A stretch of DNA of 64,000 nucleotides from Photobacterium sp. JCM 19050 (GCA_001310455.1 BAXG01000018.1:32114-96113); one strand, 5' to 3'. Shown: positions 51,565 through 61,803, counted from the first letter of the stretch. The notes: a model not told the origin generated them from the sequence alone. Program-made: numbers and translations.

Positions 51565-52608
51565 ATGCATTACAAAAAACAACTTGAGTACCGCTATCCA
51601 AAAGGGCTGTTTTCAATGCTCAGCGTGTACTCCTTTACGGGTGCCGCCATTTTGGCCTCGACCATTTTTTCTTTGCTTTTGTTCCTGTCCATCGACGACA
51701 ACCCGCTGATGAAATGGCTGTTCGGCGCACTCGCAATCATTTTCGAGGCAGGAAAATTTTACGCGTGGTATGAATATGGTGAGCGTAAGGCTCACAGAAA
51801 CTTCAGTGGCGCAGCCTCTGCCTTGTGTTTCTATCTGGTGCTGGCCGCCATTTCGATAGGCGGGAGTATTGGTGGCATCAACTCCGCAACCAATACGGCC
51901 AAGAGTCATGTTGCCGTAGAACAGGCAAAAGTGGATGCCTACAACCGGCAAATCGCTGCAATTGACGATCAAATTGCCCTGAATAACCAAGCTGCTGAGA
52001 AATATATTCAGATGGAGCGCATCGCGACCGGTGTCCAGCGGATTCAGGAGCAAAATAAGAAGCTGCGCCAGGAGCAGCAACGACTCGCGATGGAACGAGA
52101 CAGCCTCCCACCGGTTGCACAGGGTTCCGTATTGGGCTTAATCGACAGCCTCTCCAAGGCCTTCCATGTTTCTGCACCGGATGCACAGCTTGGACTGGTC
52201 GTCTTCCTTTCAGTACTGCTGGATTTCTTTGCGGCATTTTTTGTCGGTGTTATTGGAGAGGAAAACCGGTTCCGTCACTACTACCGAAGGTTTGGTGCTT
52301 TTACTATCGATGCCTATGCCGAACCGGTTCCCGCAGGTCTTCTGACTGACCAAAGAGAAGACAAGTCCGGTGAAATAACAACTGATCACGTGGCTGAGGA
52401 AGCGCCTGCAGATGCACCGAAGACGCTGGCAGAAAAAGTGATGGAAGCGCTGAGCTCAGAAAGTATTCCCTGTACCAAGCGTGCTGTCGCCAAGCATTTC
52501 AGCGTACCGGCTGAGGAAGTGGACTCACTGTTCAGTGATTTTATGGAACGGGGTTACCTCGGGAAAAAGGCCAATAACCACTACCATTGGGTAGGGGAAA
52601 CAGCCTGA
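51565..52608 (+). CDS. Membrane protein with coiled coil and winged-helix-like C-terminus, unknown function
   Basis: I do not recognise this 347-residue protein. It shows two N-terminal helix pairs (about 18-45, 50-70, 82-105), a predicted coiled coil at about 110-175 (AYNRQIAAIDDQIALNNQ ... IQEQNKKLRQEQQRLAMERD), another membrane segment at about 208-232 (LGLVVFLSVLLDFFAAFFVGVIG), a flexible acidic linker, and a C-terminal domain of about 65 residues (TLAEKVMEALSSESIPCTKRAVAKHFSVPAEEVDSLFSDFMERGYL) that reads like a winged helix. The layout suggests a membrane-anchored DNA- or protein-binding factor. It is alone in its transcript, opposite the chemoreceptor, with its own terminator. The start codon at 51565 has weak ribosome-binding context (CCAGTT). 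Confidence 0.8.
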   Translation: MHYKKQLEYRYPKGLFSMLSVYSFTGAAILASTIFSLLLFLSIDDNPLMKWLFGALAIIFEAGKFYAWYEYGERKAHRNFSGAASALCFYLVLAAISIGGSIGGINSATNTAKSHVAVEQAKVDAYNRQIAAIDDQIALNNQAAEKYIQMERIATGVQRIQEQNKKLRQEQQRLAMERDSLPPVAQGSVLGLIDSLSKAFHVSAPDAQLGLVVFLSVLLDFFAAFFVGVIGEENRFRHYYRRFGAFTIDAYAEPVPAGLLTDQREDKSGEITTDHVAEEAPADAPKTLAEKVMEALSSESIPCTKRAVAKHFSVPAEEVDSLFSDFMERGYLGKKANNHYHWVGETA

Positions 52609-52616
52609 CAGACGTA

Positions 52617-52641
52617 GAGCGCCAATTGGCGCTCTTCTTTT
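52617..52641 (+). terminator. Intrinsic terminator of the unknown membrane-protein gene
   Basis: GAGCGCCAATTGGCGCTC is a perfect palindrome followed by TTCTTTTG, eight bases after the stop. Confidence 0.85.
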
Positions 52642-53357
52642 GTATAAATAACTCAAAACTCTTCGCTTATATCTGACGACCAGGATATTCAAATAGACGA
52701 TAATTATCAGTGCTGTTTCATTAACTCTCAGCTCCCCAAAATCATCAATATATCCCTTTATGACTGCAACACACCTTTTTCACAATGCACAATCAAACTA
52801 AAAGACTGAGGGTTTAACGCCCACCCCAACCAAACAATACGGTCACATTAATTGCATCAAATATTCACCCTCTTAACGTCGAGATGTTGTATTTTTAAAA
52901 AATATAAACATTTTTAAAAATTATTTAATTTTATCCAGACAAACAATCAAAGTTGAAGGAAATAATTCGATATTCCAATTTCTACTATTTCATTTAATCT
53001 CAGCCATTGATAAACAATCTAAAGAAAGCCGATTTCTTTGCTTTAAAATGACATAAAAATAATATTCACATCCAAATAGTCCTGACATTTTCAGTGAGGA
53101 AAGTCACATTACTAATCAAGCAGAAACACGTCACGAATAAGCCACAAAGAAAGAATCCACGTCAACCTTTTGTTAATTAATTGATTTTACGCGACGCATA
53201 TCACACTCGCATAAAGCAATACGAAAACGTTTGCATGTTAATCAAATCACGATCTCATAAAAATACCGAATTAAAGTATTAACTCTATCTTGTTTGAACA
53301 AATATTTAGCGCTACTGTCCTTCTCGCCGATTAATGGCATTTTTTAAGGACAGAAAA
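52642..53357. other. Long AT-rich regulatory region upstream of the porin gene
   Basis: About 715 bases with strong AT bias and no gene. A GCGACGCATATCACA sequence at 53191-53205 resembles one good and one weak CRP half-site. Long leaders are common for porin genes, and a small RNA here cannot be excluded. Confidence 0.5.
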
Positions 53358-54375
53358 ATGAATAAAAAAATATTAGCAGCAGTTTTGGCATCTCTTTTAG
53401 CTGGTACTACTCACGCCGCCACAATTTATAAAAATGACAACGGCGACAATATTAAAGTTTACGGTGGTGCAGAAGTTGGTGGCACTTTCGTTTCCGATAC
53501 TGACAAAACACCTTTTAAGCCAGATACGACCTATGTTGATGACTCTTTCGCTACTATTGGTCTGAAAGGTCAAACCGGTAACTTTTTTGCAAAATTTGAA
53601 ATAGACGCTGAGCGCCAGGATTGGACGAAAGACAATAATATTCGCATTGTCGTCGACAAATTGGTGGTTGGCTATAATTTTGCCAAAGGCCAGTCCATCG
53701 AATTCGGCCGTACTGATACCGCTTATGACAAAGTGGATGGGTTCGGTGACATGACCAATGAACTGGGCGTAGGCATTTCAGAAGCCGGTGACCAGGACAA
53801 CACCATTCGCTACACCGGTGATTTTGGCAAAATCAAATTGTCTGTTTCCCACTCAATGGAAGGTTGGGACGGAACCGTTGATCAACATGGTATTCCAAAC
53901 ATTTACAGCTACGAAACAGACTCTCTCTATGGTCAAGTAACCAACGGCTATATCGGCTATTACGGCGACAGCTTTACAGTGATTGCCGGCGCAGAGCACG
54001 GTGACGAAACTGAAATCTACTCACTGCACAGCCAGTTGAAAATGGGTAAATTCACACTGGGTGGCCTGGTCTTTGATGAGACCAAAAATTTCAACCAAGA
54101 CGCAACTACTGAAGCACATGAAGTAGGTGCAAATATCGGTGGCAAGTACGCCATTACAGACAAAATGAATGTCCTGGCAACGTTCAATTACTCGGATATT
54201 GATACTTACCATAACACGCTTACTACGGTGTCTTCGGTACTGAATACATGTACGCCAAGAACATTAAGCTGGCAGCAGAAGTGGCTGTAGGTGATGTTCT
54301 GAAAACGAAGGTGGACGGCAAAAATGCGTGGGATACCGGTGCTCTGGGCTACCTGAAAGCTACTACTGGTTCTAA
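53358..54375 (+). CDS. Gram-negative porin, OmpU-like (frameshifted twice)
   Basis: Outer-membrane trimeric porin. Signal peptide MNKKILAAVLASLLAGTTHA, then ATIYKNDNGDNIKVYGGAEVGG and barrel strands typical of Vibrio OmpU-type porins (DDSFATIGLKGQTGNFFAKFEID). The start at 53358 has AAGGA upstream; an in-frame ATG at 53334 is rejected. Two one-base losses are inferred: near 54217-54218 (a C or G, restoring TYHNTAYYGVFGTEYMYAKNIKLAAEVAVGD) and at 54371 (a T, restoring a final GF and TAA at 54373-54375). A terminal phenylalanine is what outer-membrane insertion needs, which supports the repair. Repaired length is 339. Confidence 0.88.
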
Positions 54376-54393
54376 CCTCCCCTGATATTGATT

Positions 54394-54428
54394 TAAGAGC
54401 CCTCAACGTCCTTTTCGGGGGGCTCTTC
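54394..54428 (+). terminator. Terminator of the porin gene
   Basis: AAGAGCCC pairs with GGGCTCTT around a loop of about 16 bases, followed by CTCC with only a short T stretch. Confidence 0.65.
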
Positions 54429-54448
54429 TCCCCTGCTTCGAGGCAATC

Positions 54449-56095
54449 ATGAAAAAACAAATCTCGCACTTTCGCTGCTGGCCTTGTCTGTCTCTGCCGG
54501 CTGTTTCAGTCAGGCTGCTATTGCCCAGGACTGGCAACAAGACAAGACTTACAACATCACCATTCTCCACACCAACGATAACCACGGTAACTTCTGGCAA
54601 AACGGTAACGGTGAAATCGGCATGCCGGCTCGTGCCACACTGATTAAGCAGATCCGTGAAGACGTAGAGAAAGCAGGCGGTTCCGTGCTGCTGCTCTCCG
54701 GTGGCGACATCAACACCGGTGTTCCAGAGTCTGACCTCCAGGATGCTGAACCGGATTTCCTTGGCATGAACATGATTGGTTACGATGCCATGGCTGTTGG
54801 TAACCACGAATTTGATAACCCGCTTGACGTGCTGGCGAAGCAGGCTGGCTGGGCGAAGTTCCCCTTCCTTGCCGCTAACATCTATAAAGATGGCAAGCGC
54901 ATGTTCGAACCTTACAAAATTTTCGATAAGCAAGGCGTTAAAATTGCGGTTATCGGCCTGACAACCGAGGATACTGCCAAGATTGGTAACCCTGAGTATA
55001 TTTCAGCTGTCACTTTCACTGACCCGAAAGTGGAAGCAAAGAAAGTGATTGAAGAGCTCAAGCGTGACCACAATCCAGACATCATCATTGCCGCTACCCA
55101 TATGGGCCACTATGCCGATGGCAAGCACGGCTCAAACGCACCGGGTGATGTGCTGCTGGCCCGTTACCTGAACAAGGGCGACCTGGATATGATCGTGGGC
55201 GGTCACTCTCAGGAGCCGGTCTGTATGGAAGGTGTGAACCAATACGCCGATTTCAAGCCGGGCGACACCTGTAAACCGGATGTACAAAATGGTACTACCA
55301 TCGTTCAGGCGCACGAATGGGGCAAATATGTCGGCCGTGCTGATTACACGTTCAAGAACGGTGAATTTACCCTTAAATCTTATGAACTGATTCCGGTTAA
55401 CCTGAAGAAAAAAGTAGAGGTTGATGGTAAGAAGGTTCGCGTCTTCATCCAGGATGAAATTGTTCAGGATCCAGATGTCCTCAAAGCACTGAAACCATTC
55501 AAAGAGAAAGGACAGGCAGCGCTGGATATCGTCATCGGCCACACCAATGGCGAACTGGTTGGTGAGCGCAGCATTGTGCGTAACAACCAGACCAACCTTG
55601 GCCACATGATTGCCGAAGCACACAGGGAACGCGCAAAGGCAGACTTTGCGGTGATGAACTCCGGCGGTGTCCGTGCTTCCATTCCAGCCGGTGATGTGTC
55701 GTACAAAGATGTACTGACTGTTCAGCATTCGGTAACATCATACTTACGTGGATATGACCGGTAAGGAAGTACAGGATTACCTGAACGTCGTCGGCACCAT
55801 GACCAAAGACTCCGGCGCTTACGCTCAATTTGCCGGTATCAGCATGACCGTAGACGGTAACAAGGTGACAAACATCAAGATCGGCGGCAAACCGCTGGAT
55901 CCGAAAGCCACCTATCGCTTCACTGTGCCTTCGTTCAACGCAGCTGGCGGTGACGGCTATCCGAAGATTTCTGACCACCCGGCATTCGTAAACACCGGAT
56001 ACGTGGATGCAGAAGTACTCAAAGAATTCATTGAGAAAAACTCACCTATCGACGTTTCCAAGTTCGAACCGAAAGGCGAAATTGCTGAAAAGTAA
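54449..56095 (+). CDS. ushA: 5'-nucleotidase/UDP-sugar hydrolase UshA-like (three frameshifts)
   Basis: Periplasmic enzyme degrading extracellular nucleotides. The metallophosphatase domain has LHTNDNHGNFWQ, LLSGGDINTG, VGNHEFDNP, AATHMGHY and VGGHSQ, all metal ligands present. The C-terminal 5'-nucleotidase domain has NSGGVRASIPAGDVSYKDV and the substrate-binding FNAAGGDGYP. Three one-base losses are inferred: an A in the run at 54452-54457 (restoring signal peptide MKKTNLALSLLALSVSAGC), a C at 55726 and a T at 55744-55745 (restoring LTVQPFGNIILYVDMTGKE). Repaired length is 549, against 550 for E. coli UshA. The restored LxxC-like SVSAGC could make it a lipoprotein, as in Vibrio NutA; that remains open. 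Confidence 0.92.
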
Positions 56096-56106
56096 TTGGC
56101 GCTAAC

Positions 56107-56140
56107 GACCCGCTGCCCTCGTGTGGCGGGTTCTTTTTTC
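56107..56140 (+). terminator. Intrinsic terminator of ushA
   Basis: ACCCGCTGCC pairs with GGCGGGT around CTCGTGT and is followed by TTCTTTTTT. Confidence 0.82.
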
Positions 56141-56341
56141 CTTCCTGTTACTCTCGCTGCCGTTCAATTGAACCAGCTGCCACTTAATCCCGCCATAAAC
56201 CATTCACAAGTTTGCAATGCCGCTTACCCGCCCATAGTGCCACTCAGCATGCTATTCCGCCTCTTAACCACTGGCTGGTGCACCATTGCCGAATAGCGTT
56301 TACATTCGCCATCGTGCATAAACTCGATAAGGACTCTAGCT

Positions 56342-57823
56342 ATGATGTGGTTTCTCACCTGCGTAGCCGCGCTGATTGGTGGCTATTTTATTTACGGTGC
56401 TTTTGTAGAAAATATCTTTGGCGTCAATGAAAAGCGCGTAACACCTGCCCATACCAAAAACGACGGTGTTGACTATGTACCATGTCTACACCCAAGGTAT
56501 ATCTGGTTCAGCTTCTGAATATTGCCGGTGTTGGTCCTATCTTCGGCCCTATTATGGGTGCGCTCTACGGCCCGGCTGCCATGTTGTGGATTGTGGTGGG
56601 TTGTATCTTTGCAGGTGCCGTGCACGATTACTTCTCAGGCATGCTTTCAATCCGCAACGGCGGTGCATCAGTTCCAACCATCACCGGTCGCTACCTGGGT
56701 AATGGCGCAAAACACTTTATGAATATCTTTGCCATTATTCTGCTGTTGCTGGTTGGCGTGGTCTTTGTTTCTGCACCGGCAGGCATGATCACCAATCTGG
56801 TCAACGAGCAGACCAGTTTTGATCTCAGCATGACAACTATGGTCGTGGTGATTTTTGCCTACTACATCCTGGCGACCATTGTCCCTGTCGACAAGATTAT
56901 CGGCCGCTTCTACCCGTTCTTCGGTGCCCTGTTGATTTTCATGTCTATCGGCTGATGACAGCTATTGGCCTGTCTGACGAACACACTGTGATGGGTGGTT
57001 TCACCGTAAGTGACATGTTCACCAACCTGAACCCTAACGACATGCCTTTGTGGCCTGCCCTGTTTATCACTATTGCATGCGGAGCAATCTCAGGTTTCCA
57101 CGCAACCCAGTCACCTCTGATGGCTCGTTGTATGGAAAACGAGAAAAATGGCCGCTTCGTGTTCTACGGCGCAATGATTGGTGAAGGCATTATTGCCTGA
57201 TTTGGTGTACAGTTGCCCTGTCTTTCTTTGGTTCACTGGAAGCCCTTTCTGACGCAGTTTCTAACGGCGGCCCGGGTAACGTCGTTTACGGCGCATCCTT
57301 CGGTCTGCTGGGTGTCTTCGGTGGTGTCATTGCATTTCTGGGCGTAGTTATTCTGCCTATCACTTCCGGTGATACCGCCTTCCGCTCAAGCCGCCTGATC
57401 CTGGCTGAATACTTCAACATGGAACAGAAAACCCTGCGCAACCGCCTGGTAATCGCTGCGCCATTGTTTGTTATCGGTGCCATTCTGACCCAGGTAGACT
57501 TCGGTATCATCTGGCGTTACTTCGGCTTTGCCAACCAGGCAACTGCGGTGATGATGCTTTGGACAGCTTCTGCTTACCTGCTGCGTCATAACAAACTGCA
57601 CTGGATCACGACAGTACCGGCAATGTTCATGACCTCTGTGTGCGTAACCTTCATTCTGAACAACAGCACACTCGGCTTCGGTCTGCCAATGAACATCTCT
57701 ACCGGTGCAGGCGTGTTCTTTGCCCTCGCTGTGGCTGCCTATGTGATTAAAATCTCTAAAGGCAAAGGTGATATTGACCTTGCTGATGAAGAACAACCAG
57801 AGCGCGTAACTGAAACCGCTTAA
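56342..57823 (+). CDS. cstA: CstA/BtsT-family peptide or pyruvate transporter (three frameshifts)
   Basis: Multi-helix inner-membrane symporter of the CstA family, the short form of about 494 residues after repair. It begins MMWFLTCVAALIGGYFIYGAFVENIFGV and has the hallmark NIAGVGPIFGPIMGALYGP, FAGAVHDYFSGMLSIRNGG, SGFHATQSPLMARCM and ITSGDTAFRSSRLI. Inferred one-base losses are at 56480-56481 (CCC to CC in VPMSTPK), 56951-56953 (GGCCTGATG to GGCTGATG in MSIGLMTAIG) and 57196-57197 (GCCCTGATT to GCCTGATT in EGIIALIW). The btsS/btsR-type genes follow, fitting regulation and transport of pyruvate, as in E. coli BtsSR with BtsT. Peptide uptake is an alternative from E. coli CstA. Confidence 0.92.
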
Positions 57824-57843
57824 TTAACTGAAGAGTTACCCGT

Positions 57844-57871
57844 GAGCCTGCTTCGGCAGGCTCTTTTTGTT
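57844..57871 (+). terminator. Terminator between cstA and btsS
   Basis: GAGCCTGC-TTCG-GCAGGCTC plus TTTTTGTTTT is a strong tetraloop terminator, 20 bases after cstA; btsS begins 33 bases later, so it should be partly or separately transcribed. Confidence 0.88.
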
Positions 57872-57904
57872 TTAAAATGCCCAAAACCGACTTTTGAGTT
57901 TGCT

Positions 57905-59572
57905 ATGGAACTGGTTATCTCATTGCTTCAGCAAATGTGCGTGTATCTGGTACTGGCTTACATGCTGAGCAAAACCCCCATTATTCTCCCGCTGCTGAAC
58001 ATTTCACACCGGTTAAGCCACCGCATTATTTGTTATGTCCTGTTTTCCGGCTTCTGTATTTTAGGTACCTATTTTGGTCTTCATATAGATGATGCCATTG
58101 CCAACACCCGGGCTATTGGCGCAGTAATGGGTGGCCTGTTTGGTGGGCCGGTAGTGGGGTTTGCCGTCGGGTTAACCGGAGGGATTCACCGTTATACACT
58201 GGGCGGTTTCACCGACCTTGCCTGTGCCATATCCACCACTGCGGAAGGCTTGATCGGTGGGTTACTCCATATCTATTTAGTGAACCGCAACCGGGCCAAT
58301 CTGCTCTTTAACCCAGCGGTTGTGTTTGCCGTCACCTTCATTGCTGAAATCGTGCAGATGTTGCTTCTGCTGCTTGTCGCCAAACCCTTCCATCAGGCTT
58401 ACGATTTGGTGTCTGTTATCGCAGCGCCGATGATCATTTCCAACTCCGTAGGTGCCATGCTCTTTATGAGTATCCTTCAGGACAGGAAAACTATCTTTGA
58501 GCGCTACTCCGCAACCTATTCCCGGCGTGCACTGACCATCGCCGATCGTTGTGTCGGGATACTCCATACCGGGTTCAACAGCGAAAACGCCGCCAAAATA
58601 GCGCGGATTGTTTACGAAGAAACTCAGGTTGGCGCAGTGGCGATTACTGATAATGAAAAGATACTGGCTTTCGTTGGAATCGGCGACGACCACCATATTC
58701 CCGAAACCCGGATTTCATCCCAAAGCACGTTGGACTCAATGAGCCAGGATCACATTATCTACCTTGATGGCGTTGAGCACCCCTACCAGTGCTCCCTCTC
58801 CCCAACCTGTAAGCTAGGCTCTGCGCTGATTATCCCGCTCCGTTCTGGCGATGAGGTGGTTGGCACTATCAAGCTTTATGAACGCAAGCATAAACTGTTT
58901 TCCACTATCAACATGTCGATGGCAGAAGGCATCGCCCAGTTACTTTCCAGCCAAATCCTGTTTAGTGGCTACCTGCAACAAAAATCCCTGCTGACCCAAT
59001 CGGAAATCAAACTCCTGCAAGCCCAGGTAAACCCTCATTTCCTGTTTAACGCCCTCAATACCATCAGCGCTGTAATAAGGCGTAACCCGGATAAAGCCAG
59101 GGAACTCATCCAAAACCTGTCCCAGTTTTTCCGAAGCAATCTCAAACAGAACATCGAAACTGTCACCCTGCGCGAGGAACTGGCGCACGTCAACGCCTAC
59201 CTGAGTATTGAAAAAGCACGCTTTACTGACCGCCTCAATGTCGACATAGATATTGACGAGTCCCTGCTCGATATTCAGCTTCCGAGTTTCACCCTTCAGC
59301 CGCTTGTAGAGAACGCAATCAAGCACGGTATTTCCAATTTACTTGAAGGTGGCACTATCCGGATTTACAGCGATCAATCACCAGACGGCTGCACAATCAC
59401 CGTTGAGGATAACGCCGGCAGTTACCAGACGCCGGAGCATAATCACAAAGGATTAGGGATGGAAATCGTTACTAAACGGTTGGAAAACCACTTTGGACGT
59501 GATTCATCGCTAAAAATCACCAGCGAACAGGACCAATTTACTAAGATGACGTTTATTATCCCCACCGCTTAA
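57905..59572 (+). CDS. btsS: Sensor histidine kinase BtsS (LytS/YehU family)
   Basis: Inner-membrane sensor kinase of 555 residues. A 5TM-LYT domain of about five or six helices (residues 1-200) is followed by a GAF domain (about 215-355) and a LytS-type kinase: HFLFNALNTISAVIRR (phospho-accepting histidine) and LQPLVENAIKHG with DNAG and GLGMEIV for ATP. The match to E. coli BtsS is close over the full length. R69, R96, C107 and S110 fall, with a constant offset of three, at the positions I recall for the E. coli pyruvate site (R72, R99, C110, S113). ATG 57905 is chosen because the E. coli protein starts there and an upstream start at 57842 lies in the terminator. Intact. Confidence 0.92.
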   Translation: MELVISLLQQMCVYLVLAYMLSKTPIILPLLNISHRLSHRIICYVLFSGFCILGTYFGLHIDDAIANTRAIGAVMGGLFGGPVVGFAVGLTGGIHRYTLGGFTDLACAISTTAEGLIGGLLHIYLVNRNRANLLFNPAVVFAVTFIAEIVQMLLLLLVAKPFHQAYDLVSVIAAPMIISNSVGAMLFMSILQDRKTIFERYSATYSRRALTIADRCVGILHTGFNSENAAKIARIVYEETQVGAVAITDNEKILAFVGIGDDHHIPETRISSQSTLDSMSQDHIIYLDGVEHPYQCSLSPTCKLGSALIIPLRSGDEVVGTIKLYERKHKLFSTINMSMAEGIAQLLSSQILFSGYLQQKSLLTQSEIKLLQAQVNPHFLFNALNTISAVIRRNPDKARELIQNLSQFFRSNLKQNIETVTLREELAHVNAYLSIEKARFTDRLNVDIDIDESLLDIQLPSFTLQPLVENAIKHGISNLLEGGTIRIYSDQSPDGCTITVEDNAGSYQTPEHNHKGLGMEIVTKRLENHFGRDSSLKITSEQDQFTKMTFIIPTA

Positions 59573-59595
59573 ACAGTATGAGGATGGCTTGCGGG

Positions 59596-60323
59596 ATGTT
59601 AACGGCACTTGTTATCGACGATGAGCAGTTTGCTCGGGAAGAACTTGCAGATTTGCTCGCCGAAACCGGAGAAATTGAGGTTGTCGGTGAAGCCCCAATG
59701 CCATCATCGGATTGAAGAAAATTAATGAACTTCGTCCAGATGTTGTCTTTGTTGATATCCAGATGCCCCAGGTAACGGGAATTGAACTTCTTGGTATGCT
59801 GGACCCGGATACAATGCCCTACGTGGTGTTTGTCACCGCCTATGACCAATACGCTATCCAAGCATTCGAAGACAACGCATTTGACTACCTGTTAAAGCCT
59901 GTTGAGCCGAATCGCCTACTGAAAACAGTTCAAAAACTGACGCGCTCCATCCAGCGCCAGATGATCCGGCAAAACGTTTCTGCCATTGCCCCTGAAACCC
60001 TGTCACAAATCCCGTGTACCGGACACAACCGGATTATCCTGATTCCAGCCAGCCAGGTAGAAAGCGTTTACACCGATTTAGCCGGTGTCCATGTGTGTTC
60101 GGCCACACAAACTGCCAGTACCCAGCTCACGCTTAAAACCCTTGAAGAGAAAACACCGCTTATCCGCTGCCACCGCCAATACCTGGTAAATGTGCAACAC
60201 ATTCGCGAAATCAAATTGCTGGACAACGGCTTGGCGGAAGTTTTTACCACCAGCAATTTCACGGTTCCGGTAAGCAGGCGATATTTGAAGGTATTGAAAG
60301 AAGTGATTGGGGTTGTGGGGTGA
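59596..60323 (+). CDS. btsR: LytTR response regulator BtsR (frameshifted)
   Basis: Cytoplasmic response regulator partnered with BtsS. The receiver has MLTALVIDDEQFAREEL at the start, phosphoacceptor aspartate in VVFVDIQMPQVTG and the lysine of YLLKPVEPNRL; the C-terminal LytTR DNA-binding domain has ITLKTLEEKTPLIRCHRQYLVNVQHI-like sequence and RRYLKVLKE. The frame breaks in the C run at 59693-59696: GCCCCCAATGCC has lost one C. Repair gives VVGEAPNAIIGLKKINELRPDVV and 242 residues (E. coli BtsR 239). In-frame ATGs exist at 59578 and 59584. It starts 24 bases after btsS. Confidence 0.92.
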
Positions 60324-60328
60324 GGAAA

Positions 60329-60355
60329 GCCGAATCACTTTATCGGTGATTCGGC
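60329..60355. terminator. Convergent terminator between btsR and the dicarboxylate carrier gene
   Basis: GCCGAATCAC pairs with GTGATTCGGC around TTTATCG. The two genes point at each other, but flanking T runs are weak. Confidence 0.6.
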
Positions 60356-60373
60356 CAAATCATATACTTAGTG

Positions 60374-61728
60374 TCAGAATACGAATTGAGACACCAGGTA
60401 GCCACCTGCAACAGCAGAAGACACCATAACGAAACCAGGAAGGATATAACTGTGGTTTACAACGTATGTTCCCAGTTTGGTTGTTCCTGTACGGTCGAAT
60501 GACACGCAGCCAATCTGACCTGCACCTGGTACGATGAAATCACCGCAGGTAGCCGGATACATCGCAACCAGCAGACCCGGAGGAATCCCCATTGCCGCAC
60601 CCAGTGGCATCAATGCCGACACCGTTGCAGATGGACTGAAGATAACCGCTGAGAAGCAGAACAAAATGAGGCCAAACAGCATTGGGGCGCTTTCAACCAT
60701 TCCTTCAAATGTCGTTTCAAAGAACGGCTGATAAGCATTGAAGAATGTACCGGTCATCCAGGAAATTCCGAATACACCCACCACACCAATCAGGCCTGAA
60801 CGGAACACTGAGCCTGATGCAAACTTATCGCTGGGCACCTTCGCAAACACAATGATGAATAGTGCGGCAGCAAGCATCACCATCTGGATAAGCATTGGCG
60901 TAGAAAGAACGACTGTTTTGCCGTCGATATCCCATGAAGGAAGCATGCCCTTAAATGTACCGAACAGAATAACGGTCGCAACACCCAGGCCAAAAATCAG
61001 AACGCTGCGCTTGGTACCTTTGGTCGGCTCAGCATCTACTTTCTGGGAAGCTCATCGACTTCATCATGAAGAAGTTTGTATTCACCAGATGCAACGCGGC
61101 GTTGGAACTCAGGGTCTTGCTCAAGCTCTAAACCACGCTTATACACAAATGCACAACCTGACAGCGTACCAATCAGGAAAGCAGGCATGCTCACCGCAAG
61201 GATCTGGAAAAGCGATACATCGTACATAGACAGCGTTGCAATCATACCTGCTGTCGCAGCACTCATCGGGCTTGCAGTGATAGCGATACCGGAAGCAATT
61301 ACCGCCATCGACATTGGGCGCTCAGGGCGTATTTTTGCTTCTGCCGCCACTTCCGCAATAACCGGGTATACAGCGAACGCGACATAAGACGTCCCACAAA
61401 ATACCACGAACATAGAAGAAATTAGCGGGCCAAGGAAAGTGATTGCACTGGGCTTTTTACGCAGCAGTTTTTCAGCCACACGTACGAGGAAATCCAGTCC
61501 GCCTGCACCTTGTAAAACACTGGTACAAGCAATAACGGCGATAATGATCAGCAGTACGGTTACTGGCGGTGACGCTGGCTGCAGACCAAACCCAAGAACC
61601 AGAATACATACGCCAAGACCACCTGCAGCACCTAATCCTACACCACCAAACCGGCCACCTACGCCGATACACAAAAGGACTACAGATAATTGCAGCCAAA
61701 ATTCAATACTCATAAAAACTCCTGCCAT
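60374..61728 (-). CDS. DcuA/DcuB-family C4-dicarboxylate carrier (frameshifted)
   Basis: Inner-membrane exchanger of the anaerobic C4-dicarboxylate family. The N-terminus has VGGRFGGVGLGAAGGLGVCIL, then VLQGAGGLDFLVRVAEKLLRKKPSAITFLGP, VASGIAITASPMSAATAGM; the C-terminal half has MYPATCGDFIVPGAGQIGCVSFDRTGTTKLG. These match DcuA/DcuB and not DcuC. The frame breaks at about 61045-61049: one T or C lost before DAEPTKGTKRSVLIF. Repaired length is 451 (DcuB 446). It follows the argininosuccinate lyase gene after 75 bases with a hairpin between; the lyase makes fumarate, a Dcu substrate, so the two may work together. Confidence 0.88.
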
Positions 61729-61768
61729 ATGTTAATAAACACACAGCAACTTCAAAGTTAATATTAAT

Positions 61769-61797
61769 AAAGCCAGTCTAATTAAGACTGGCTTTTT
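61769..61797. terminator. Hairpin between argH and the dicarboxylate carrier gene
   Basis: AAAGCCAGTC pairs with GACTGGCTTT around TAATTAA. On the minus strand only TTTATTAA follows, so it is a partial terminator or attenuator between co-directional genes. Confidence 0.55.
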
Positions 61798-61803
61798 ATT
61801 TGA

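Noticed and set aside
56268..56288. ACC-type tandem repeat as a BtsR site upstream of cstA
   Set aside because: Only two short matches with spacing that does not clearly fit the motif I remember, so not listed as a feature.
56943..57200. In-frame TGA codons in cstA, rlmI and the alcohol dehydrogenase read as selenocysteine or stop-codon readthrough
   Set aside because: The sequence after each TGA is in a different frame, so readthrough would not restore the protein; a missing base explains all cases.
1339..61728. Programmed ribosomal frameshifting as the cause of the broken genes
   Set aside because: No slippery heptamers with downstream structure recur, and unrelated genes with known single-frame relatives are affected.
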